Shown piece after piece: positions 16,992-24,914 of a stretch of 64,000 bases of DNA (positions within the stretch are counted from its first letter, which is position 1; every line of letters begins with the position of its first letter). The DNA lies in the NCBI GenBank assembly GCA_044841755.1, contig JAXOFM010000001.1:744001-808000 (forward strand). Direction: 5' to 3'. A program made the translations under genes and the position numbers. The notes under the pieces are model-generated. The model did not search any database and was not told where the DNA came from. It saw only the letters and a list, made by a program, of their open reading frames with translations. The DNA is from CAZAPO01 sp044841755 (lineage in GTDB: Bacteria; Bacteroidota; Bacteroidia; Flavobacteriales; Flavobacteriaceae).

Positions 16992-17993
16992 TTATTTTTC
17001 GGCTATAATTTCTTTTATTTGATCCTCGAGCTCATCCATTAAATCTGGATTGTCTTTCAGCATGTTTTTTACTGCGTCTCGACCTTGCCCGAGCTTAGAG
17101 TCTTGGTAACTAAACCACGAGCCACTTTTCTTAACAATTTCATTATCTACGGCGATGTCTAAAACTTCACCTACTTTTGAGATTCCTTCACCATACATAA
17201 TATCGAATTCTGCTGTTCTAAAAGGAGGGGCCACTTTATTTTTAACGACTTTCACACGAGTTTTATTTCCTAGAACACTTCCACCGCTATCTTTAATTTG
17301 GGTAGAACGACGAATATCTAGTCTAACGGAGGCATAAAATTTCAAAGCATTTCCACCTGTGGTTGTTTCAGGATTCCCAAACATTACACCTATCTTTTCA
17401 CGAAGTTGGTTAATGAAAATCATTGTACAGTTGGTTTTACTAATAGAAGCGGTAAGCTTTCTAAGCGCTTGTGACATTAATCGAGCATGCAATCCCATTT
17501 TAGAATCTCCCATTTCGCCTTCAATTTCACTTTTTGGAGTTAGGGCAGCAACTGAGTCAACCACAACAATATCAATTGCACCAGATCGTACAAGATTATC
17601 AGCAATTTCTAAAGCTTGTTCACCATGGTCAGGTTGAGAGATAATTAGGTTGTCTATATCTACTCCAAGCTTTTCTGCATAGAATCTATCAAAAGCATGT
17701 TCAGCATCTATAAAGGCTGCAATGCCACCTGCTTTTTGAGCTTCAGCAATGGCATGTAAAGTAAGCGTAGTTTTACCCGATGATTCTGGCCCATAAATCT
17801 CGATTACTCTACCTCTAGGATAACCGCCTACACCCAAAGCAAGATCAAGCCCTAAGGATCCAGATGATATAGCGTCAATATTCTCTACTGCTGCATCACT
17901 CATCTTCATTACGGTTCCTTTTCCGTATGCCTTATCAAGTTTATCTAAGGTTAATTTTAGTGCTTTTAATTTTGCTTCTTTCTCGCTGCTCAT
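16992..17993 (-). CDS. recA: Recombinase RecA
   Basis: ATP-dependent strand-exchange protein for recombination and repair. The 333-aa protein has Walker A GPESSGKT (about 68-75), the MAW-type VVVDSVAALTPKSEIEGE segment, and the DNA-binding loop region with INQLREKIGVMFGNPETTTG. It is shorter at the acidic C-terminus than in Proteobacteria, as is usual here. It has its own terminator. The dprA gene nearby encodes its loader in transformation. Confidence 0.98.
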   Translation of the reverse strand: MSSEKEAKLKALKLTLDKLDKAYGKGTVMKMSDAAVENIDAISSGSLGLDLALGVGGYPRGRVIEIYGPESSGKTTLTLHAIAEAQKAGGIAAFIDAEHAFDRFYAEKLGVDIDNLIISQPDHGEQALEIADNLVRSGAIDIVVVDSVAALTPKSEIEGEMGDSKMGLHARLMSQALRKLTASISKTNCTMIFINQLREKIGVMFGNPETTTGGNALKFYASVRLDIRRSTQIKDSGGSVLGNKTRVKVVKNKVAPPFRTAEFDIMYGEGISKVGEVLDIAVDNEIVKKSGSWFSYQDSKLGQGRDAVKNMLKDNPDLMDELEDQIKEIIAEK

Positions 17994-18133
17994 AGTTATT
18001 ATTTTAAGTTCAATGTAACTGCTAAAATAAGATATCTTTTATACAATTTCATAACAATACGCAACCTTATTAAAGAATTTGCATCTAATTAATAAATGCG
18101 GGAAAATTTAGCTATGAAATTGGTTCGTAATTT

Positions 18134-18165
18134 AAACACTTTGATAAAAGCAAAGTGTTTTTTTT
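18134..18165 (+). terminator. Orphan plus-strand rho-independent terminator
   Basis: Stem AAACACTTTG (18134-18143), loop ATAAAAG, CAAAGTGTTT (18151-18160), T run to 18165. No recognised plus-strand gene lies between the divergent recA start and this site, so it may end a short untranslated RNA or shield trhO from upstream transcription. Confidence 0.75.
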
Positions 18166-18197
18166 ATGCCAAAAAACTGACTTTTTAAGAAAAGCAG

Positions 18198-18205
18198 TAC
18201 CTTTG
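18198..18205 (+). promoter_or_regulatory. -7 box TACCTTTG of the trhO operon
   Basis: Perfect TAnnTTTG match 41 bases before ATG 18247, downstream of the orphan terminator. No clear -33 TTG was found. Confidence 0.5.
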
Positions 18206-18246
18206 CGGCTTAAAATATTCTTTTAAACTTAAAAAATTAGTATAGC

Positions 18247-19320
18247 ATGCAACTGTACAATAAACTAAGCGCAAAAGAAAGAGCAGCATTAATCGAGAAA
18301 GCAGGTAAAGATCGATTAACACTTTCTTTTTATCAATATGCCCATATTGAGAATCCTCAAGAATTCAGAGATGAACTTTTTATCGTTTGGGATAAATTAG
18401 ATGTTTTAGGTAGAATCTATATAGCTTCCGAAGGTATAAATGGACAATTGTCATTACCAGCAGATCGTTTTCAGGAATTTAAAGAACACCTTGATACCAT
18501 TGACTTTTTAAAAGACATTAGGCTTAACATTGCTGTCGAGCAGGATAATATGTCGTTCTTGAAGCTTAAGGTGAAAGCGCGTCATAAAATTGTTGCGGAT
18601 GGTTTAAATGATGACACTTTTGATGTTACAGATAAAGGTATTCATGTTGGAGCAAAGAAGTTCAATGATTTAATTGAAGATGAAGATACTCTACTTGTTG
18701 ATATGCGTAACCACTATGAAAGTGAAATAGGCCATTTTAAAAACGCTATAACTCCTGATGTTGATACCTTTAGAGAGTCTTTAGATATTATTGAAGATGA
18801 TTTAAAAGAGCATAAAGAAGATAAAAACCTGGTGATGTATTGTACTGGAGGTATCCGATGTGAAAAAGCTAGTGCATATTTTAAACATAAAGGATTTAAG
18901 AATGTATTTCAACTTGAAGGAGGAATTATTGAATATACACGCCAAATAAAAGAGCAAGAACTTGATAACAAGTTTATAGGCAAGAATTTCGTGTTTGATG
19001 AGCGCAGATCAGAACGCATCTCTGAGGATGTTATTGCTCAATGCCATCAATGTGGGAAACCAGCTGACTCGCATACAAATTGTGTAAATGATGCTTGTCA
19101 TTTGTTATTCATACAATGTGAAGATTGTAAAATAGAAATGAACAATTGCTGTTCTAATAATTGTAAAGAAATACATGCGCTTCCTTATAAGGAACAGAAA
19201 CTACTTAGAAAAGGACAAGGCAACAGTAATGATATTTTCAAAAAGGGACGTGCAGACTATTTACCTTTCAAAAAAGATTTACGCAATATTTACGATACAC
19301 TAAAGACCGATAAAAAGTAG
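18247..19320 (+). CDS. trhO: Oxygen-dependent tRNA uridine(34) hydroxylase TrhO
   Basis: Makes 5-hydroxyuridine at the wobble position of certain tRNAs using O2 (YceA family). The 357-aa protein has an N-terminal acylphosphatase-like domain (about 25-125), a rhodanese domain (about 145-240) with YCTGGIRCEKASAYF, where the first Cys (about 199) is the expected active residue, and a Cys-rich C-terminal tail (CHQCGK, CEDCK, CCSNNC) likely to bind zinc. It is followed after 5 bases by trhP, which makes the same nucleoside by another route. Confidence 0.93.
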   Translation: MQLYNKLSAKERAALIEKAGKDRLTLSFYQYAHIENPQEFRDELFIVWDKLDVLGRIYIASEGINGQLSLPADRFQEFKEHLDTIDFLKDIRLNIAVEQDNMSFLKLKVKARHKIVADGLNDDTFDVTDKGIHVGAKKFNDLIEDEDTLLVDMRNHYESEIGHFKNAITPDVDTFRESLDIIEDDLKEHKEDKNLVMYCTGGIRCEKASAYFKHKGFKNVFQLEGGIIEYTRQIKEQELDNKFIGKNFVFDERRSERISEDVIAQCHQCGKPADSHTNCVNDACHLLFIQCEDCKIEMNNCCSNNCKEIHALPYKEQKLLRKGQGNSNDIFKKGRADYLPFKKDLRNIYDTLKTDKK

Positions 19321-19325
19321 ATACT

Positions 19326-20570
19326 ATGCAGAACATTGAATTAATGGCACCTGCTGGAAATTTCGAATCGTTACAAGCAGCCTTAGATAATGGAGCAGAT
19401 TCGATTTACTTTGGGGTGGAGCAATTAAATATGAGAGCAAGAGCGTCTATCAACTTTACTTTAGATGATCTTGAAGAGATATCTAGACGCTGTAAACAAA
19501 AAAATGTTAGAACATATCTTACTTTAAACACTATCATTTACGACCACGATCTATCCATAGTAAAAACCTTGATCAAAAGAGCTAAGGAGGCTGATATTAC
19601 TGCTGTTATTGCCATGGATCAAGCTGTTATTTCTGTGGCTCGAGAGGTGCAAATGGAAGTTCATATTTCTACTCAAATCAATATTACAAACATTGAAACG
19701 GTAAAATTCTATGCAATGTTTGCAGACACCATGGTTTTAAGTAGGGAGTTGAGCTTACGTCAAGTTAAAAAGATAACTGAGCAGATTGAAAAGGAGCAAA
19801 TAAAGGGACCTTCGGGAAGGTTAGTAGAGATTGAGATTTTTGGTCATGGAGCACTGTGTATGGCAGTTTCAGGAAAGTGCTACTTGAGTTTACATTCTCA
19901 CAATTCTTCTGCAAATAGAGGTGCGTGCAAGCAAAATTGTAGAAAAAAGTATACTGTTATTGATCAGGAATCTGGTTTTGAAATGGAGATAGATAACGAG
20001 TATATTATGTCGCCTAAAGATTTGTGTACAATTGACTTTCTTGATCAGGTTGCTGACGCTGGAGTAAAAGTACTTAAGATTGAAGGTAGAGGTAGAGCAC
20101 CAGAATATGTTGCCAGAGTCATTAAATGTTATAGAGACGCAATAGATAGTGTGGCAAACGGAACTTACGATAAGGAAAAAGTAATTTCTTGGATGCAAGA
20201 ATTAGAAAAAGTGTACAACAGAGGTTTCTGGAATGGTTATTATCTTGGACAGAAGCTTGGGGAATGGAGTAAAGGCTCAGGATCTCATGCAACACAGAAG
20301 AAAGTATATATTGGAAAAGGAATGCATTTCTTTCCAAAAGCTAAGATTGGTGAATTCAAGATTGAAGCTTTTGACATTTCTATTGGAGACACAATTTTAA
20401 TCACAGGACCAACAACAGGAGCAAAAGAAGTTGAGGTAAAAGAGATGTTGGTTAACGATGAACAAAAAGAAAAAGGCTCTAAGGGTGATGCAGTTACTAT
20501 TCCTTTAGACTTCAGAATTCGGCCTTCTGACAAACTTTATAAAATCGTAGAAAATAAAGTAGAAGCGTAA
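19326..20570 (+). CDS. trhP: Peptidase U32 family tRNA hydroxylation protein TrhP (YegQ-like)
   Basis: Family U32 members of this type make 5-hydroxyuridine at tRNA position 34 without O2, needing an iron-sulfur cluster and prephenate (known for Escherichia coli TrhP/YegQ). The 414-aa length fits. The U32 signature appears at about 175-210 (FGHGALCMAVSGKCYLSLHS, then GACKQNC), with four Cys suitable for a cluster, and the LELMAPAGN-like start (IELMAPAGNFESLQAALDNG) is typical. Its stop overlaps the ferredoxin start by one base. Assignment to TrhP rather than another U32 protein is supported by trhO next to it. Confidence 0.88.
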   Translation: MQNIELMAPAGNFESLQAALDNGADSIYFGVEQLNMRARASINFTLDDLEEISRRCKQKNVRTYLTLNTIIYDHDLSIVKTLIKRAKEADITAVIAMDQAVISVAREVQMEVHISTQINITNIETVKFYAMFADTMVLSRELSLRQVKKITEQIEKEQIKGPSGRLVEIEIFGHGALCMAVSGKCYLSLHSHNSSANRGACKQNCRKKYTVIDQESGFEMEIDNEYIMSPKDLCTIDFLDQVADAGVKVLKIEGRGRAPEYVARVIKCYRDAIDSVANGTYDKEKVISWMQELEKVYNRGFWNGYYLGQKLGEWSKGSGSHATQKKVYIGKGMHFFPKAKIGEFKIEAFDISIGDTILITGPTTGAKEVEVKEMLVNDEQKEKGSKGDAVTIPLDFRIRPSDKLYKIVENKVEA

Positions 20571-20800
20571 TGGTTATAATCACATTGCAACGTGATAAAT
20601 GCATTGGTTGTAATTATTGTGTTGAATTAGCTCCAGAACAGTTTAGGATGTCTAAAAAAGATGGAAAATCGGTATTACTACGCGCAATAAATAAAAAAGG
20701 ATTTTATACCGTAAAATCAAATGACGAAATGATTTTTGATGATTGTGATAAAGCTGCAAAAGCTTGCCCTGTCAAGATCATTAGTGTTAAGAACATCTAA
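20570..20800 (+). CDS. 4Fe-4S ferredoxin
   Basis: A 76-aa ferredoxin with CIGCNYC near the N-terminus (Cys about 12, 15, 18) and CPVKI near the C-terminus, giving four ligands for one [4Fe-4S] cluster, with a middle spacer typical of single-cluster ferredoxins. The TAATG overlap with trhP indicates tight co-translation. A role in delivering electrons to, or maintaining, the TrhP cluster is inferred from position only. Confidence 0.9.
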   Translation: MVIITLQRDKCIGCNYCVELAPEQFRMSKKDGKSVLLRAINKKGFYTVKSNDEMIFDDCDKAAKACPVKIISVKNI

Positions 20801-20870
20801 AGATTCTATCAAGTTTTAAAGTAAGTATAATAATCTTATCTTTACTTTTTTAAAAGGAATATTAATATCC

Positions 20871-20898
20871 ATTCGCAATAGACAGATTATTAGCGAAT
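20871..20898 (+). other. Leader hairpin before ricT
   Basis: ATTCGCAATA (20871-20880), loop gacagat, TATT-a-GCGAAT (20888-20898): ten base pairs with one bulged A. It ends 17 bases before ATG 20915, so it would lie in the 5' leader. Possibly a translation or stability element. Confidence 0.35.
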
Positions 20899-20914
20899 TC
20901 AATATATAGTACAT

Positions 20915-22075
20915 ATGGCTTGTAACAGTTGTTCAACTGGGAAAAACGGTCAACCAAAGGGATGCAGGAATAATGGAACGTGTGGAACAGATAGTTGTAA
21001 TAAGCTAACTGTTTTTGACTGGCTTTCTAACATGTCGCTTCCAAACGGAGAAAAACCTTTCGATTGGGTTGAGGTTCGATTTAAGAACGGAAGGAAGAAT
21101 TACTACAAAAACACCGAGAATCTTTCATTAAGTATAGGAGATGTTGTTGCAACACAGGCACAGTCTGGTCATGATGTTGGAATGATTACACTTAAAGGAG
21201 AACTCGTTAGAGTTCAGATGAAGCGTAAAAAGGTTGACGAAAACCCAGAAGAGGTTTTAAAAGTATACAGAAAAGCTTCCCAAAAAGATATAGATATTTG
21301 GCAAAAAGCCAGAGACAAAGAAGAAGACATGAAGGTCAAAGCAAGACAGTTTGCTATTGACTTGAAGCTTCAAATGAAAATTTCTGATATAGAGTATCAA
21401 GGAGACGCTAGTAAAGCAACTTTTTACTACACTGCCGAAGATCGTGTAGATTTTAGAGAATTGATCAAAGTGTTTGCAAAAGAGTTCAGAACACGAATAG
21501 AGATGAAACAAGTTGGCTTCCGTCAAGAAGCTGCTCGACTAGGAGGTATTGGTTCTTGCGGTCGTGAATTATGTTGTTCTACATGGTTAACAGACTTTAG
21601 ATCAGTAAGCACTTCATCAGCTAGATATCAGCAATTATCATTGAATCCGCAAAAGCTTGCGGGACAATGCGGAAAGTTAAAATGCTGCCTAAATTATGAA
21701 TTAGATGCTTATCTAGAAGCACTAAAAGAGTTCCCTAAAACAGAAGTAAAACTTCAAACCGAAAAAGGAACTGCAGTATGTCAAAAGACGGATATTTTCA
21801 AAGGCTTCATGTGGTATGCTTATGAAGGCGAATGGATGAATTGGCATAAATTAACAGCTTCTCAAGCCAGTGAAATAGTTGCACTTAATAAGAAAAACAA
21901 AAAAGTTGCCAGTCTTGAAGATTATGCAGACGAGCTTATTGAAGACACTAAAATAGATTTTGAGAACGTTGTAGGTCAAGACAGTTTAACACGTTTTGAT
22001 AGTCCAAAACGTAAAAAGAAACGTAGAAATAATAGAAGCAGAAACAAAAGACGATCACAGAAGAATGCAAAATAG
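20915..22075 (+). CDS. ricT: PSP1/RicT-like regulatory protein
   Basis: Resembles the PSP1 domain protein RicT (YaaT), part of an iron-sulfur-containing complex that affects RNA processing in Firmicutes. The 386-aa protein has a Cys-rich N-terminus (CNSCSTGKNG, CRNNGTCGTDSC), the PSP1 core with the GGIGSCGRELCCSTWL and GQCGKLKCCLNYE segments (about 205-265), and a basic C-terminal tail (KRKKKRRNNRSRNKRR) that may bind nucleic acid. It sits just before gldH and PBP1A, an order frequent in Flavobacteriia. The process it regulates here is not known. Confidence 0.85.
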   Translation: MACNSCSTGKNGQPKGCRNNGTCGTDSCNKLTVFDWLSNMSLPNGEKPFDWVEVRFKNGRKNYYKNTENLSLSIGDVVATQAQSGHDVGMITLKGELVRVQMKRKKVDENPEEVLKVYRKASQKDIDIWQKARDKEEDMKVKARQFAIDLKLQMKISDIEYQGDASKATFYYTAEDRVDFRELIKVFAKEFRTRIEMKQVGFRQEAARLGGIGSCGRELCCSTWLTDFRSVSTSSARYQQLSLNPQKLAGQCGKLKCCLNYELDAYLEALKEFPKTEVKLQTEKGTAVCQKTDIFKGFMWYAYEGEWMNWHKLTASQASEIVALNKKNKKVASLEDYADELIEDTKIDFENVVGQDSLTRFDSPKRKKKRRNNRSRNKRRSQKNAK

Positions 22076-22559
22076 AGTATTTAAGTGTTTAGTAATTCTG
22101 GGATTGGTTATAAGTTCCTGCGATTCCAACAGAATTTTTGATGAGTATAAAACAGTGCCAAATCAATGGCATAAAGATTCGATTGTAGAATTTGAAATTA
22201 CACCACCAGATTCAACAAATGCCTATAATTTGTTTGTGAATCTTCGTAATACAAGTGAGTACAAGTACAGTAATCTGTTTTTAATAGTTGAAATGAATTT
22301 TCCTAACGGAAAAAAAGTGAAAGACACTTTAGAGTATCAAATGGCAAAGCCAAGTGGTGAGTTTTTGGGAACGGGATTCTCTGATGTAAAAGAAAACAAG
22401 CTTTGGTATAAAGAGGGAGTTGTTTTTAATGAATCTGGAAATTATTTGGTAAGTATTCAGCATGCAATGAGAGCAAATGGACAGGTTGATGGTGTGGAAA
22501 ACTTAGAGGGAATTACTGATGTTGGATTTAGAATAGAAAAACTTCAAGAGAGTAACTAG
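22065..22559 (+). CDS. gldH: Gliding motility lipoprotein GldH
   Basis: Lipoprotein needed for gliding motility and type IX secretion in Flavobacterium. The 164-aa reading from ATG 22065 has a lipoprotein signal (GLVISSCDSN, Cys about 19) and the typical body (NQWHKDSIVEFEI, YNLFVNLRNTSEYKYSNLF, LWYKEGVVFNESG). It overlaps the end of ricT by 11 bases and is followed after 3 bases by PBP1A. An in-frame start further upstream at 21996 would lie deep inside ricT and is rejected. Confidence 0.92.
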   Translation: MQNRVFKCLVILGLVISSCDSNRIFDEYKTVPNQWHKDSIVEFEITPPDSTNAYNLFVNLRNTSEYKYSNLFLIVEMNFPNGKKVKDTLEYQMAKPSGEFLGTGFSDVKENKLWYKEGVVFNESGNYLVSIQHAMRANGQVDGVENLEGITDVGFRIEKLQESN

Positions 22560-22562
22560 CAT

Positions 22563-24914
22563 ATGGCAACAGCAAAGAAAAAAAAGAACGTAACGGATTT
22601 TTCAAAATACATTCGATGGTTTTGGATACTTTTTGGAAGTGGCGTTTTTGCTTTTTTCATGTTATTTCAATTAGCTGCTTGGGGAGTATTTGGAGAAATG
22701 CCAGATCATACAGTTTTAGAAAATCCTAAAACTAATTTAGCCAGTGAAATTATATCAGCAGATGGTGTTACACTTGGGAAGTTCTACCTCAGTGACAACA
22801 GAACTCCTGTAGACTATGACGAGTTACCACAACATTTGGTTGATGCTTTAATTGCTACCGAAGATGCGCGTTATCATGATCATGCTGGTATTGATGCACG
22901 TGGAACTTTAAGAGCTTTTGCCTATCTAGGTAAAAAGGGAGGCGCAAGTACCATTGCTCAACAGTTAGCAAGACAATTATTTATTGGTACAAGAGATAAA
23001 GAGAGTACAACCAATGCAATACTTCAAAAAGTTAAAGAATGGGTTTTAGCTATTAGACTAGAACGTCAATATACCAAAGAAGAGATCATTGCTATGTATT
23101 TCAATATCTACGATTTTGGAAATTTTGGTGACGGTATTCGTTCAGCGTCACGCATTTATTTTGACAAAGAACCTAAAGAGCTTGAACTTAAGGAGGCAGC
23201 AATGTTGGTTGGGATGTTTAAAAACTCTTCATTGTATAATCCTCGTCCGCATCGAAACCCTGTAGGGACTAAGAACAGAAGAAATGTAGTCTTAGCGCAA
23301 ATGCAAAAGTATGGGTATATAGCTGAAGAGGTTAAAGACTCTTTACAAGCTACTGAGCTTGATCTAAAATATACACCACAATCTCATGATGATGGTACAG
23401 CAACCTATTACAGAGCCTATCTTCAAGAAGAAATGAAAAAATGGGCTAATGACCCAAACAATCGTAAACCAGATGGTTCGAAGTACAGTATATATCAAGA
23501 CGGTTTAAAGATATATACAACCATTGATTCACGTATGCAGAAGTATGCAGAAGACGCTGTGGCATTGCACATGCCAAAACTGCAAGCAGAATTCTTCCAT
23601 CAAAACACCAAAAGACGTAATCCAACAGCACCATTTTTAGATTTAACCTATGGAGCTATAGACACGCTGATGGATGTATCCATACGAAGGTCTGAACGTT
23701 GGCGTCACATGAAATATGATTTAAAGAAATCTAATGAAGAGATTATCAAATCATTTGATGTTGAGAAACAAATGTCAATCTTTAGTTGGAAAGATGGAGA
23801 GGTAGTGGAGATTGATACAGTAATGACTCCTATGGACTCGATGCGTTATTACAAACACTTTTTAAGACCTGGGATGATGGCTATGGAGCCACAAACAGGA
23901 CATGTAAAGGTTTGGGTTGGAGGAATGAATTATCGCCACTTCAAGTACGATATGGTAAAACAAGGAAAACGCCAAATAGGCTCTACTTTTAAGCCATTTG
24001 TATATGCTGCTGCAATCGATCAGTTACACTTATCTCCTTGCGATACCTTACCACGTTCTCAAATTACTATTGAAGCATACAAGTATGGGAATCCAGAACC
24101 ATGGACACCAAAAAATTCTGATGATGATTACGCAGGATACCTCTCTTTAAAACAGGCGCTTGCTAATTCTGTAAATACAGTTACGGCAAGATTGATTAAT
24201 GAAATAGGACCACAACCCGTAGTTAATTTAGCTAAAAGTTTAGGTGTAGAGCAGGATATTTTGCCTGTACCTTCTATTGCCTTAGGAACTCCTGATTTAA
24301 GTGTATATGAAATGGTTGCTGCATATTCAACTTTTGCTAATAAAGGAGTGTATACAAAGCCAGTTACCTTATTACGTATTGAAGATAAAAACGGAACTAT
24401 TTTGTATCAAGTTTCTCCTGAAACCAAAGATGTATTAAGTGAAGAGGCCGCTTATGTAACTGTAAATTTATTGGAGGGTGTTACTAAAGGAGGTTCAGGT
24501 ACAAGATTGCGACATGATTATGCAGCTCAACAGGCTGTGTATAAAGAGATTATTACCGGCTATCCTTATAAGTTTGAAAACCCGATTGCAGGTAAAACTG
24601 GAACAACCCAAAACCATAGTGATGGCTGGTTTATGGGAATGGTTCCTAACCTAGTTACAGGAGTTTGGGTAGGAGCAGAAGATAGAGCTGCACACTTTGA
24701 AAGTATTACCTACGGTCAAGGAGCTTCAATGGCGTTGCCTATTTGGGCACTGTTTATGAAAAGTTGCTACGAAGATGAAGCACTTAACGTGTCTAAAGAA
24801 GAATTTGAAAAGCCTGAGCAATTATCAATCATTATTGACTGCGAGAAACATAGAGATAGCTTAAAGCTATTGCAAAAAGGGCGTTTAGACGACGACCCTG
24901 AGATTGATTTCTAA
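22563..24914 (+). CDS. Penicillin-binding protein 1A (bifunctional)
   Basis: Class A PBP that polymerises and crosslinks peptidoglycan in the periplasm. The 783-aa protein has one N-terminal membrane helix (about 19-42), a glycosyltransferase-51 domain (about 70-250; ATEDARYHDHAGID with the catalytic Glu, then GGASTIAQQLARQL), and a transpeptidase domain (about 420-740) with SxxK as GSTFKPF (Ser about 474), SVN, and KTGT at about 678-681 (GKTGTTQNHSDGWF). It ends in a 4-base convergent overlap with the CoA ligase gene, with no terminator visible. Confidence 0.96.
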   Translation: MATAKKKKNVTDFSKYIRWFWILFGSGVFAFFMLFQLAAWGVFGEMPDHTVLENPKTNLASEIISADGVTLGKFYLSDNRTPVDYDELPQHLVDALIATEDARYHDHAGIDARGTLRAFAYLGKKGGASTIAQQLARQLFIGTRDKESTTNAILQKVKEWVLAIRLERQYTKEEIIAMYFNIYDFGNFGDGIRSASRIYFDKEPKELELKEAAMLVGMFKNSSLYNPRPHRNPVGTKNRRNVVLAQMQKYGYIAEEVKDSLQATELDLKYTPQSHDDGTATYYRAYLQEEMKKWANDPNNRKPDGSKYSIYQDGLKIYTTIDSRMQKYAEDAVALHMPKLQAEFFHQNTKRRNPTAPFLDLTYGAIDTLMDVSIRRSERWRHMKYDLKKSNEEIIKSFDVEKQMSIFSWKDGEVVEIDTVMTPMDSMRYYKHFLRPGMMAMEPQTGHVKVWVGGMNYRHFKYDMVKQGKRQIGSTFKPFVYAAAIDQLHLSPCDTLPRSQITIEAYKYGNPEPWTPKNSDDDYAGYLSLKQALANSVNTVTARLINEIGPQPVVNLAKSLGVEQDILPVPSIALGTPDLSVYEMVAAYSTFANKGVYTKPVTLLRIEDKNGTILYQVSPETKDVLSEEAAYVTVNLLEGVTKGGSGTRLRHDYAAQQAVYKEIITGYPYKFENPIAGKTGTTQNHSDGWFMGMVPNLVTGVWVGAEDRAAHFESITYGQGASMALPIWALFMKSCYEDEALNVSKEEFEKPEQLSIIIDCEKHRDSLKLLQKGRLDDDPEIDF

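Noticed and set aside
18096..18189. 30-codon open frame between recA and trhO
   Set aside because: It runs through the terminator stem and T run, has no supporting start signal, and its sequence shows no domain or membrane segment.
21996..22064. Longer gldH start at 21996
   Set aside because: The added residues are encoded by the basic ricT tail in another frame and place the lipoprotein signal internally.
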